From: a halophilic archaeon J07HX64
GTDB taxonomy: Archaea; Halobacteriota; Halobacteria; Halobacteriales; Haloarculaceae
NCBI GenBank assembly: GCA_000416085.1
Contig: KE356579.1
Coordinates: 1,472,743 to 1,481,357, forward strand
Reading direction: 5' to 3'
DNA: 8,615 bases
Below the pieces are notes generated by a model. It made no database searches. It was not told the DNA's origin and worked only from the letters and a program-made list of their open reading frames with translations. The position numbers and the translations under genes were made by a program. Of this stretch, positions 1-6,644 are shown piece after piece (the stretch's first letter is position 1; each line of letters opens with the position of its first letter).

Positions 1-1223
1 CGTACTCGACGGATTCGACGTGTGCGTTGTCGTAGAGCCAAGAGACGACACTCATCGTGTCCTCGGTCATCGGGAGTACGAGTCGCTCACGCTCGAAGTC
101 GGGCAGTTCCTCGTGGATACGGTCGCGGAGTCGGTCGACGTGTTCACCGGTGCGGGCAGAGACGACTATCGGGTTCGGGGCCAGCGCCGACAGCGCGTCG
201 CGTCGTTTCCGGAGCTCCGCGTCGTCGACGCGGTCACACTTGTTCAGCACCGTCACGATCGGGGCCTCGTTGCGCTCGTACAGCGTGTCGTGACAGGTGA
301 CCAGCTTCTCGCGCATCTCGGGGACCGGCTCGCTCGCGTCGACCACGAGCAACACCAGGTCTGCCAGATACACCGAGTCGAGTGTGGACTTGAACGACTC
401 GACCAGCCAGTGTGGCAGGTCCGAGATAAATCCGACTGTGTCGGTCACGAGTGCCTCGCGGGGGCCGAGTTCGGCCCGGCGCGTGGTCGTTCCGAGCGTG
501 GTGAACAGGCGGTCCTCCGACTCTGCGGTCGAGTCGAGATCGGGGTGGAGCTGCTCGTTCTCGTCGACATCGAGATCTTCCGCAAGACGACGCAACAGTG
601 TCGATTTGCCGGCGTTCGTGTACCCCGCGAGCGCGACGAGGTCGAACCCGGACTCGCGGCGCTGCTCGCGGCGTTGCTGGTCGTTCTGCTCGATCCGCTC
701 GAGCTCCTCCCGGATGCGTGATATCCGTGATTTTATATCCCGCTCACGGCTCTGGTCGTACTCTCCCAGGCCCATGAACCCGGGACGCTCGTCGCGCTTT
801 GCCAGACTCGCCTTTGCCTCCACCCGCGGGAGTTCGTAGCGTAGCTCCGCGAGTTCGACCTGGAGCTGTGCCTTCCGGGTTCTGGGCTCGCTGGCCGAAT
901 ATCTCGAGGATGAGCCGGAACCGGTCGACCACACGCACGCTCTCCGGAAGCTTGTTCCCGACGTTGAACGTCTGGTAGGGTCCGAGCGCGTTGTCGATAA
1001 CCAGCACTGTCGCATCCGCGGCGGCGGCGAGGGTGGCAATCTCCTCTACTTTCCCCTCGCCGAACCCGTACCCGGGGTCCTCTGTGCGGGTCTGTGTGGC
1101 CGTCTCGACGACCCGATAGCCCGCCGCGCCTGTCAGCTCCTCGATCTCGGTGGTGTCGGCCTCGCCCGATTCCACCCGCTTTGCAACAACGACGCGTTCA
1201 CCGGTCTGGGATTGTGCCGTCAC
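1..1223 (-). pseudogene. hflX: HflX-type ribosome-associated GTPase, frameshifted and cut by the window edge
   Basis: HflX GTPases bind the large ribosomal subunit; in bacteria they split stalled or stressed ribosomes. The first 114 codons (1223 to 882) give the glycine-rich N-terminal HflX domain, including GEGKVEE, LGPYQTFN and DRFRLILEIFGQRAQ. One extra T at 880-881 (A on the coding strand) then shifts the frame. Removing it restores TRKAQLQVELAELRYELPR, the coiled-coil linker and the whole GTPase domain to the edge with no stop: G1 GYTNAGKST near residues 200-208, G3 DTVGF near 260, G4 NKCD at 327-330, G5 SARTG. About 407 residues are visible; roughly 30-40 C-terminal residues lie outside. 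I chose GTG at 1223 because a TATA-like box sits 27 bases upstream; the frame is open to ATG 1268, but that extension covers the promoter. As read, the protein leaves its frame after residue 114 and ends out of frame at 744. The intact downstream half suggests a sequencing error or a very recent mutation. Family certain; integrity not. Confidence 0.9.
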
Positions 1224-1224
1224 T

Positions 1225-1244
1225 CGTATCGGTGGTAGGATACG
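1225..1244. promoter_or_regulatory. Inverted repeat between TATA box and hflX start, possible operator
   Basis: CGTATC, eight bases, then GATACG: a perfect 6-base dyad. It fills the space between the TATA-like box and the GTG start, so it would cover the transcription start. A repressor bound here would block RNA polymerase. No regulator is identified, and a 6-base dyad can occur by chance. Confidence 0.3.
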
Positions 1245-1247
1245 CTG

Positions 1248-1253
1248 ATATTT
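1248..1253 (-). promoter_or_regulatory. TATA-like box of hflX
   Basis: The minus strand reads TTTCAAATATC here, an AT-rich island in GC-rich sequence. Its centre is 27 bases before the GTG at 1223, the spacing of archaeal TATA boxes on leaderless mRNAs. This supports GTG 1223 over the upstream ATG at 1268. Confidence 0.55.
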
Positions 1254-1262
1254 GAAATGCAG

Positions 1263-1299
1263 GGTCACCTCTCACACCTGTCCGGGCTGTGTGACCCGG
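1263..1299. repeat. Overlapping inverted repeats between the agmatinase and hflX
   Basis: Three mutually exclusive pairings share this stretch: GGTCAC (1263-1268) with GTGACC (1291-1296), TCACAC (1272-1277) with GTGTGA (1289-1294), and CCGGG (1282-1286) with CCCGG (1295-1299). They start right after the agmatinase stop codon and lie upstream of the hflX TATA box. There is no T-run after them on the minus strand. They could be a 3' end structure for the agmatinase mRNA or an upstream site for hflX. Confidence 0.3.
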
Positions 1300-2115
1300 C
1301 TACGCCCGCCCGTTTGCTGTGGCGTGGGTGTAGACGAAACGCCGGAGGAGTTTCGCCCCGAGACTCGCCGCCTGGCCGTCGTCGCGGTCGTTTACCTCGA
1401 CAACATCGAACCCGACACAGCTGGGTGCGACCGCGCGCACCACATCACGCATCGTTGCCGGATCAAGTCCGAACGGTTCGGGTGTGCCTGTCCCCGGCGC
1501 GAACCCCGGGTCCGCCGCGTCGATGTCCACACTCAAATAGGCCTGTTGTCCGTCCAGCGCCGGTTCCCACTCGCCAACATCGGCGGGGGGCACGACGGTC
1601 ACATCGTCACGTGCACCCACAGACTCCCACTCGGGTTCACTCCCGGACCGGGTTCCGAGAACGACAGCCCGGTCGACGTGGTCGAGGACGTGATTCGAGA
1701 CAGTCGCGTGGCTCAGCGGGTTGCCCGCGTACGAGGTGCGCAGATCCAGATGTGCGTCGAGACAGACGTACACGTCGGGGTCGAGCGCCCGCACCGCCCC
1801 GACGGTGACAGTGTGTTCACCGCCCACCACGAGCGGCACGACCCCGTCCCGGTGGTACTCCGCCACCGCGCCACGCAGAAAGTCGAGATACTCCGCGGCG
1901 TCGTCACCGGGGTGGATGTCACCGTGGTCGTGGACCGCGAGGTCGGTAAACTGGAGACCGGTGTGTTGGTCGTAGTCCTCGAACGGTTCGGCGGCCTCCC
2001 GGACACGACGCGGGCCGAACCGCGTGCCCGGCCGGAACGTCGTCGACACGTCGAGCGGAGCACCGACGACAGCGTACTCGGCCGCCTCCCGGGAGGCGCG
2101 TGCGCCGGGAAACAT
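1300..2115 (-). CDS. speB: Agmatinase-family ureohydrolase
   Basis: This is a 271-residue manganese ureohydrolase of the arginase/agmatinase family, which normally cleaves agmatine to putrescine and urea in the cytoplasm. All six expected metal ligands are visible: His101 in GGEHT, Asp120, His122 and Asp124 in DAHLD, and Asp197 and Asp199 in SVDID, followed by the substrate loop DPGFAPGTGTPEP (202-214). Length is normal, though the N-terminus is a little short. The ATG at 2115 lies 5 bases after the aIF5A stop, so the two genes are very probably co-transcribed and no separate promoter is visible. Agmatinase is linked to hypusine formation on aIF5A in halophilic archaea, so the pairing points to that role rather than arginine breakdown. 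Sequence motifs alone do not separate agmatinase from arginase, guanidinobutyrase or another guanidino substrate. The family is secure; the substrate is inferred from context. Confidence 0.93.
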   Translation of the reverse strand: MFPGARASREAAEYAVVGAPLDVSTTFRPGTRFGPRRVREAAEPFEDYDQHTGLQFTDLAVHDHGDIHPGDDAAEYLDFLRGAVAEYHRDGVVPLVVGGEHTVTVGAVRALDPDVYVCLDAHLDLRTSYAGNPLSHATVSNHVLDHVDRAVVLGTRSGSEPEWESVGARDDVTVVPPADVGEWEPALDGQQAYLSVDIDAADPGFAPGTGTPEPFGLDPATMRDVVRAVAPSCVGFDVVEVNDRDDGQAASLGAKLLRRFVYTHATANGRA

Positions 2116-2120
2116 CGACG

Positions 2121-2492
2121 TCAGACTATCTTGCGCTTGCCCTCGTGCTCGAGGAACTCTATCTCGTCGTCGGTTTCGAGGTCTTCCTCTCCAGCCCGCA
2201 TCACGAAGTTGTCGTAGGTGTCGAGGTCCATCACCTGTATCTCGTTGCCCTGGACGTTGATAACCTGCCCCTGTTTGCGCTCGATGATCGGCACCCAGAT
2301 CTTCTGGTCGACCGGCTGGGACAGCGACCGCTTCTGTCCGTCGAAGACCCCCTCGGCCTCGATTCGTGCCTTCGCGCTCCCGTGTTTGCCCGGCTTCGCT
2401 GTGCTGTATGAGTTTATCTGACAGGGAACGTCCTCGATGTTGACGTAACTTCCCTCGTCAAGATCTCGTACCTCGTTCTGCTGTTTCGCCAT
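2121..2492 (-). CDS. eif5A: Translation factor aIF5A
   Basis: This is the archaeal IF5A, the 123-residue homologue of eukaryotic eIF5A and bacterial EF-P, which helps ribosomes pass difficult peptide bonds such as polyproline. The N-terminal SH3-like domain carries the modification loop KPGKHGSAK (33-41), in which Lys36 is the residue converted to deoxyhypusine or hypusine. The C-terminal OB-fold half begins near residue 68 and ends in an acidic stretch ([16 protein letters not shown]) typical of haloarchaeal proteins. The ATG at 2492 is fixed by a TATA box centred about 26 bases upstream, so the message is probably leaderless. It is the first gene of a tight two-gene unit with the agmatinase. 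Length and motifs match the family fully; nothing is missing. Confidence 0.98.
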   Translation of the reverse strand: MAKQQNEVRDLDEGSYVNIEDVPCQINSYSTAKPGKHGSAKARIEAEGVFDGQKRSLSQPVDQKIWVPIIERKQGQVINVQGNEIQVMDLDTYDNFVMRAGEEDLETDDEIEFLEHEGKRKIV

Positions 2493-2515
2493 ATGCTCGA
2501 TTACCCAGTTGTGAG

Positions 2516-2521
2516 TATAAA
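2516..2521 (-). promoter_or_regulatory. TATA box of the aIF5A-agmatinase operon
   Basis: The minus strand reads CCGTTTATACTC. The TTTATA core is centred about 26 bases before the aIF5A ATG, the right spacing for a leaderless archaeal transcript. It is one of the clearest promoters in the window. Confidence 0.7.
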
Positions 2522-2570
2522 CGGTTTGGATTGACCCCGGACCACCGCCCCGCCGACCCCGCCCCGACGG

Positions 2571-4583
2571 TCACCTGGGCCTCCCGGAGTATCCGTTGCT
2601 CCCGTCTGCTGTGTCATCCCCGCTGTCTCCACTCACATCTGCCGTGTCATCCCTGCTGTCCTCGCCTCTGTCTGTCGTGTCGTTTTCACCCCCGTTGCTA
2701 CCCCCGGTATCGGTCCCGTTACCCGTCTCACCAGTCTCCTGACCTCCGGGGTCGGTGTCGATGGAGCTCTTGCCCTCACCCGGTGTGGTGTCGGCGGTGG
2801 CCACGTTGTCTGTCGTCTCGGCACGCATCTCATCGTCGACGTTGCCAGGGGTAGGCATATCCTCGTGGATGGCCGGGTCGGTGTTTCCATCGGTCGAGGC
2901 CCCACCGAACCCAATCGCGGTCTCCTCGTTACCGTCGTCGAGCCGTTGCCGGGTGAACTGGGCATCCGAGTCCGTGTACAGATCGACACCCGTCTGGAAC
3001 GACCTGTACAGGAGGTAGCCGACAACTGCGGTTACTGTGGCACCGAGCGCAGCCACCGTGGTCTGGTTGGCAGTCCACAGTATCGTCGTCGAGACGACAC
3101 CGGAGGCGAACGCGATACCGAGCACGACCCGTTTGGCCAGGCGCTCGAACTGGTCCTCCGGGTCGCGCAGTGCGGCATCGACCTGCAGGTCGTCCCGGTC
3201 CATCCGGTCGAGTACCGACTCGAGTTTCTGTGGTACCCGCACAGATGCACCCGCCGCCGCCCGCACCTCCGACCCACGGCTCCTGACGTACTTGCGAGCC
3301 CCCTCCTCCAGGTACCCCTCCCGTGCGAAGTACGTCTGTGCCGCGTCGATAAAGTCGAACTCGGGGTCGAGCGCCACACACACCCCTTCGATGACCGTGG
3401 CGACCCGCAACACCAGGGCGAGGTTCGCGGGGATACGAAACGGGAACTCGTAGAGCGTGTTCTCGATGCGGTTGAGTATCTGCTGGATGCGGTACTGGTC
3501 GACATCACCACCCTGGAGATCGGTTATGGCCACGTCCAGAATCTCGCGCATCAGATCGCGGTCGGCGTCCGGCGAGAGTGCGCCGATCTCGACCAGCGCG
3601 TCGATTATCGAGTCGAAGTCCTCACGCACGACGGCGGCGTAGAACTCCACGACGTTGTCCTGGATGTAGGGGTCGACGTAATCACTCATCCCGAAATCAT
3701 AGAGCACGAGCGTCCCGTCGTCGGCGACAGCTAGGTTGCCCGGATGGGGGTCGGCGTGGTAGACACCGTCGTCCATTATCATCTGGAGGTAGAGAGACTG
3801 CAGGCGCTCTGCGAGCGCCGTGCGGTCGATTCCGAGCTCCTCCAGTCGTTCGAGGTTGTTTATTTTCGTCCCCTCGACGTACTCCATTGTGAGCACCGAC
3901 TCCGTCGAGTATGTCTCGACGACCGACGGGATACGGACGTCGTCGCTGTCCTCGAAGTTCCCGCGGATCTCCTGGAGCATCTCCGCCTCGCGGCTGTAAT
4001 CCATCTCCTGGCGGATTGTCCTGTCGAACTCCTCGGCGAGTGTCGAGAGCGAGAACGAGCGCACGTCATCGACAAACTGTGACAGCAACGGCAGTGACCA
4101 CTGGATGACCCGCAGGTCCGCCTGGATGAGTCGCTCGACACCGGGTCGACGGATCTTCACAGCCACGTCCTGGCCGTCTATCTCGGCCTCGTACACCTGG
4201 CCGAGACTGGCCCCACTTACCGGGTCGGTGTCGAACGAGTCGAACGCCTCCTCGACCGGGCCGAGTTCCGCCTCGACGACGGCCCGTGCCTCCGACCAGT
4301 CGGCCGGTGGCACCCGGTCCTGGAGTTTGGTGAACTCGGCGAGATACTCCGGCGGCAGAACGTCCGGCCGGGTCGAGAGCAGCTGTCCGAGTTTGATGAA
4401 CGTCGGCCCGAGTGTGAGCATCGACTCCAGCAACCGCTGTGCACGCCGCCGGCGCTGCGCCGAACTCACCTGCCGTCTGCCACCGAACAGCAGGAACCGC
4501 CGCCGGTCACGGGCGTACGCCACGAGCAACGGCAGAAACTGCCGGGCGACGACCACGAACCGCCAGTATGCGCGCAGATTCAC
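2571..4583 (-). CDS. ABC1/UbiB (AarF) family atypical kinase, membrane-anchored
   Basis: This is a 670-residue protein of the ABC1/ADCK/UbiB kinase-like family, whose members support quinone and other isoprenoid lipid metabolism; the substrate in archaea is unknown. It has the family KxGQ motif (KLGQ, 64-67), the alanine-rich loop variant GASLGQV (124-130) that replaces the kinase P-loop, the VAVK lysine (143), the catalytic HADPHPGN (276-283) and the metal-binding DFG (296-298). Two hydrophobic segments (about 485-505 and 508-529) form a hairpin membrane anchor. The last 140 residues are a low-complexity tail rich in Asp, Gly, Thr and Ser. I chose GTG at 4583: the first conserved-looking helix starts there and it clears the Hsp20 stop by 13 bases. 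The frame stays open to 4667, but that extension lies inside the Hsp20 gene. It is probably co-transcribed with Hsp20. Confidence 0.93.
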   Translation of the reverse strand: MNLRAYWRFVVVARQFLPLLVAYARDRRRFLLFGGRRQVSSAQRRRRAQRLLESMLTLGPTFIKLGQLLSTRPDVLPPEYLAEFTKLQDRVPPADWSEARAVVEAELGPVEEAFDSFDTDPVSGASLGQVYEAEIDGQDVAVKIRRPGVERLIQADLRVIQWSLPLLSQFVDDVRSFSLSTLAEEFDRTIRQEMDYSREAEMLQEIRGNFEDSDDVRIPSVVETYSTESVLTMEYVEGTKINNLERLEELGIDRTALAERLQSLYLQMIMDDGVYHADPHPGNLAVADDGTLVLYDFGMSDYVDPYIQDNVVEFYAAVVREDFDSIIDALVEIGALSPDADRDLMREILDVAITDLQGGDVDQYRIQQILNRIENTLYEFPFRIPANLALVLRVATVIEGVCVALDPEFDFIDAAQTYFAREGYLEEGARKYVRSRGSEVRAAAGASVRVPQKLESVLDRMDRDDLQVDAALRDPEDQFERLAKRVVLGIAFASGVVSTTILWTANQTTVAALGATVTAVVGYLLYRSFQTGVDLYTDSDAQFTRQRLDDGNEETAIGFGGASTDGNTDPAIHEDMPTPGNVDDEMRAETTDNVATADTTPGEGKSSIDTDPGGQETGETGNGTDTGGSNGGENDTTDRGEDSRDDTADVSGDSGDDTADGSNGYSGRPR
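2605..2653 (-). repeat. 33-base imperfect tandem repeat in the UbiB tail
   Basis: On the plus strand the 16-base unit at 2605-2620 recurs at 2638-2653 with one change, a period of 33 bases or 11 codons. In the protein this gives DDTADVSGDSG followed by DDTADGSNGYSG. It shows that at least part of the acidic tail grew by in-frame duplication. Confidence 0.6.
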
Positions 4584-4596
4584 CGGACAGCCCCCG

Positions 4597-4953
4597 TCAG
4601 GCGTCCTCGATTGTGATCGTCGTGGTAGTTTCCTCGTCGCCCCTTGGGAGGCGCAACTCGAGCACACCCCGGTCGACCGACGCCGATGCCCGCTGCCCGT
4701 TTGCGTCGCCCGGCACCGGCAGGTCTGCGTCGAGGAACAGCGACCGCTGCTCTGACTCGTAGCTGAACCCCTCGGGTACCTCCTTTTCCCTGAGCGCCTC
4801 GACCTGTATCCGCCCGGACGTGACGCTCACGTCCACCGTCTCGGCAGTCGTTCCCGGCAGGTCGACCACCAGCAGGTACGCATCCTCGCTCTCCAGCAGG
4901 TCGGCGAACACCGCCTCCGGCAGATCACGCAGGGCGTCACGGAGCGCTGACAT
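4597..4953 (-). CDS. Small heat-shock protein, Hsp20/alpha-crystallin family
   Basis: This is a 118-residue small heat-shock protein, an ATP-independent chaperone that holds unfolding proteins as oligomers. The alpha-crystallin domain runs from about residue 24 to 105: DAYLLVVDLPG opens the beta sandwich and the signature A-x-x-x-x-GVLELRLPR (91-104) closes it. An I-x-I triplet (Ile113-Thr-Ile115) near the C-terminus matches the motif that docks neighbouring subunits. The N-terminal arm is short, as is common in haloarchaea. The ATG at 4953 is the natural start. The gene sits 42 bases after the HAD stop and 13 bases before the UbiB kinase, suggesting an Hsp20-UbiB unit. Confidence 0.9.
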   Translation of the reverse strand: MSALRDALRDLPEAVFADLLESEDAYLLVVDLPGTTAETVDVSVTSGRIQVEALREKEVPEGFSYESEQRSLFLDADLPVPGDANGQRASASVDRGVLELRLPRGDEETTTTITIEDA

Positions 4954-4978
4954 AGATCGACGTACGTTTCGGCGGGCG

Positions 4979-4983
4979 AAAAA
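4979..4983 (-). terminator. T5 run after the HAD gene; may also be part of the Hsp20 promoter
   Basis: The minus strand reads GGGGCCTTTTTCG, 13 bases after the HAD stop codon. Archaeal transcription ends at T-runs, so it may end the HAD message. The same T-run is centred 28 bases before the Hsp20 ATG, so it could instead act as a poor TATA box. The sequence does not decide. Confidence 0.35.
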
Positions 4984-4995
4984 GGCCCCGGATTG

Positions 4996-5631
4996 TCACT
5001 GGACGAGGTCGGTGAGTGCGGTCACGCGCCGACCACGGTCGACGACCCCGCCGAGACGTTCCTGATCGTGCCGGTCGACGTGAACAGCGTCGAGACCGGC
5101 GTTGTGTGCCGCCCCGACATCCCGGGGGTCGTCCCCGATCATCGCCCCGGCGTGCCCGTTTCCTGCCACACCCAGTCGCTCCATCGCGAGTTCGAGCGGT
5201 CGCGGGTCCGGTTTCCATCCGGTCTCCTCGTCACAGCAGACGACCGTGTCGAACCAGTCGTCGATCCCCATCCGTTCCAGTATCGGTTTGGTGAGATACT
5301 CCTGGCAGTGTGTCACGAGCCCTGTCGGGGCGTCGAGTGCCGCGACGAACGCGGGGGCGTCGGGGTAGATATGTGTGGCCGCTGCCCGTGCGCCCGGTTC
5401 GTCGACATTGTGGAAGGTTGCCCAGAACGTCTCGGCGTCCAGACCAACCTCGGCGAGCGCCCGCTCGCGTGTGTCGTCGAACCCGTACCAGAGATGCTCC
5501 GCCTGACGATCGCTGATAGACACACCCAATCTGTCACCCACCTCGCGACCGACCTGATGAATGTACGTCTCCTCGACATCGACCAGCGTGCCGTCGAGAT
5601 CAAGCAGCCAAAACTCGTACTCGTTGTTCAT
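4996..5631 (-). CDS. HAD-superfamily phosphatase
   Basis: This is a 211-residue haloacid dehalogenase hydrolase of the phosphoglycolate phosphatase-like type. All four motifs are present: motif I DLDGTLVD with nucleophile Asp11 and acid-base Asp13, motif II Thr107 in LVTHC, motif III Lys140 in WKPDP, and motif IV GDDPRD with Asp167 and Asp168. Residues 14-85 form an alpha-helical cap, as in subfamily IA. The substrate cannot be told from the sequence: phosphoglycolate, a sugar phosphate or a nucleotide are all possible. The ATG at 5631 is the only start that leaves motif I a proper first strand. The gene is transcribed away from the GNAT gene and has a T-rich stretch after its stop, so it may stand alone. 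Confidence 0.88.
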   Translation of the reverse strand: MNNEYEFWLLDLDGTLVDVEETYIHQVGREVGDRLGVSISDRQAEHLWYGFDDTRERALAEVGLDAETFWATFHNVDEPGARAAATHIYPDAPAFVAALDAPTGLVTHCQEYLTKPILERMGIDDWFDTVVCCDEETGWKPDPRPLELAMERLGVAGNGHAGAMIGDDPRDVGAAHNAGLDAVHVDRHDQERLGGVVDRGRRVTALTDLVQ

Positions 5632-5640
5632 CGAGACTCT

Positions 5641-5646
5641 TATATA
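5641..5646 (-). promoter_or_regulatory. TATATA element before the HAD gene
   Basis: The minus strand reads ACGTATATAAGAG, the best TATA match nearby, but it is centred only about 12-13 bases before the ATG at 5631. Normal spacing would start transcription inside the gene. A weaker TACTTA at 5660-5665, about 31 bases before the ATG, would give a short leader. Which one works is unclear. Confidence 0.4.
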
Positions 5647-5836
5647 CGTTTTGACCGCCTAAGTAGCTTCTGCCCCGGTTTGTGAGCGGTGTTCGGATAC
5701 AGCCGACAAGGAAACCGGTTCCGCCGATCAAACTGACCAGACTCTGTCGGGCCGAACGGGGGTTGGTTCCCAGTTGTCGGGTTCGTCCCCGGCCTGGATA
5801 CCAACTCTCTCCCCGTATTTCCGTAATCCGCGCCCC

Positions 5837-5843
5837 ATTTTAC
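5837..5843 (+). promoter_or_regulatory. TATA-like box of the GNAT gene
   Basis: ATTTTAC is centred 27 bases before the ATG at 5867, in otherwise GC-rich sequence. This spacing supports a leaderless message and fixes the start at 5867 rather than at the upstream ATG at 5774. Confidence 0.55.
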
Positions 5844-5847
5844 CGTG

Positions 5848-5861
5848 GAACACCTCTGTTC
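5848..5861. promoter_or_regulatory. GAACA-N4-TGTTC dyad between TATA box and GNAT start
   Basis: This is a perfect 5-base inverted repeat with a 4-base spacer, lying after the TATA-like box and 5 bases before the ATG. The position suits a repressor site covering the transcription start. The regulator is unknown and the dyad is short. Confidence 0.3.
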
Positions 5862-5866
5862 ATGTA

Positions 5867-6409
5867 ATGAAGTCAATCACCTTTCGGGAGCCGACCGAGG
5901 CGGATATCGCGGAGCTAGAGGCGCTCATCACCGCACACTTCAGCGAGGGGAGTTCGTACACCGTCGACCTCGGGGTCGGCGACCCGACCTATTACGCTCG
6001 GATCGCCGAGACCGAGGGCTCGATACTCGGTGTGATGGCCATCAATTTGTTCGACGACCCGGGTGCTGTCGCCGACGAGATGTACTTCTTCGACGACCCC
6101 GACATCCTGCCCGCGACCGACCGCTACGGTCTCGTCGAGATGGGGTACGTCAGGCCGGACGCCACCGGCCAGGGGATCGGGAGCCGCCTGCTCGAACGGG
6201 TGGAAGCGATCGGAATCAAGCACGGCGCTGACTGCCTTCTCTCTGACTCGTGGTACCACGGCGGGCCCGACTCCCCGAAACACCTCTTTCACGGGCACGG
6301 CTACGAGACGGTCCACCGCGACCCGTTCGACCGTCCCGCCTCGGAGTGTCCGAAGTGTGAGGACGACTGTGTCTGTGCGGCCGGACTCGTGGTGCGCCAC
6401 GTCGAGTAA
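5867..6409 (+). CDS. GNAT-family N-acetyltransferase with C-terminal cysteine cluster
   Basis: This is a 180-residue GNAT acetyltransferase, which moves an acetyl group from acetyl-CoA to an amine. The acetyl-CoA pyrophosphate loop is VRPDATGQGIGSRL (95-108), preceded by the beta-4 strand GLVEMGYV and followed by the conserved helix. The C-terminus adds CPKCEDDCVC (161-170), a C-x2-C-x3-C-x-C cluster that could bind zinc or another metal and is not part of the core fold. The acceptor substrate is unknown. ATG 5867 is chosen because the N-terminal GNAT strand (ITFREPTEADI) starts right after it and a TATA-like box lies 27 bases upstream. The frame is open back to 5774, but that stretch is proline-rich, unlike a haloarchaeal protein, and contains the promoter. 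It is divergent from the HAD gene and not obviously in an operon. Confidence 0.88.
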   Translation: MKSITFREPTEADIAELEALITAHFSEGSSYTVDLGVGDPTYYARIAETEGSILGVMAINLFDDPGAVADEMYFFDDPDILPATDRYGLVEMGYVRPDATGQGIGSRLLERVEAIGIKHGADCLLSDSWYHGGPDSPKHLFHGHGYETVHRDPFDRPASECPKCEDDCVCAAGLVVRHVE

Positions 6410-6480
6410 TCGCCCCTGAACATGCTCGCCGGTCGGACCACCTGTTTGAACTGTCCCCTGTCGGTCGAGCGCATCGCGAA

Positions 6481-6494
6481 CGGTTTCGGAACCG
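6481..6494. repeat. Small perfect hairpin in the GNAT-panB gap
   Basis: CGGTT, loop TCGG, AACCG: a 5-base-pair stem 72 bases after the GNAT stop. No T-run follows on the plus strand; an A6 run at 6524-6529 gives T6 on the minus strand. It may end or protect the GNAT message, or be chance. The rest of 6410-6667 shows no convincing gene on either strand. Confidence 0.25.
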
Positions 6495-6637
6495 CCGGGT
6501 AGGTGTACGGCTACAACGCAGAAAAAACAGGAGACACGCGACAACTCGGATATCGACACCGCCCGACACTCGCACGAGTCGCCCGGGCCGGCGTGGGCTG
6601 TTCTCCCAGGGAGGTCACCGCGGAGTGACTCGCAGGA

Positions 6638-6644
6638 CATTAGA
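6638..6644 (+). promoter_or_regulatory. Weak TATA-like box of panB
   Basis: CATTAGA is centred 27 bases before the ATG at 6668. It is a poor match but the only AT-rich spot at the right distance. A GC-rich dyad, AGCGG-C-CCGCT (6647-6657), follows it before the start codon. Confidence 0.35.

Noticed and set aside
20..721. Plus-strand open frame of 233 codons
   Set aside because: It is antisense to the hflX GTPase domain; the minus strand carries all G motifs, and the plus frame has no recognisable domain.
875..886. Programmed ribosomal frameshift in hflX
   Set aside because: There is no slippery heptamer or long homopolymer at the site, only AA before CCC, and I know of no recoding in this family; an error or mutation is simpler.
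1252..2217. Plus-strand open frame of 321 codons
   Set aside because: It lies opposite the agmatinase with its full set of metal ligands; its composition (Arg, Val and His runs) is that of an antisense shadow in GC-rich DNA.
2865..3734. Plus-strand open frame of 289 codons
   Set aside because: It is antisense to the UbiB kinase domain and has no motifs of its own.
4584..4667. N-terminal extension of the UbiB kinase to an upstream start
   Set aside because: It overlaps the end of the Hsp20 gene by about 70 bases and its sequence is cysteine-rich and unlike the family; GTG 4583 is better.
5774..5866. N-terminal extension of the GNAT protein
   Set aside because: It contains the TATA-like box and the dyad, and precedes the first strand of the fold.
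6422..6502. Small plus-strand frame of 26 codons with a CxxC
   Set aside because: It has no TATA box or ribosome binding site at a sensible distance and is too short to support.
5915..6640. Minus-strand open frame of 241 codons covering the GNAT gene and the next gap
   Set aside because: Most of it is antisense to the clear GNAT fold; the part in the gap (6410-6640) is Cys- and Ser-rich and unlike a haloarchaeal protein.
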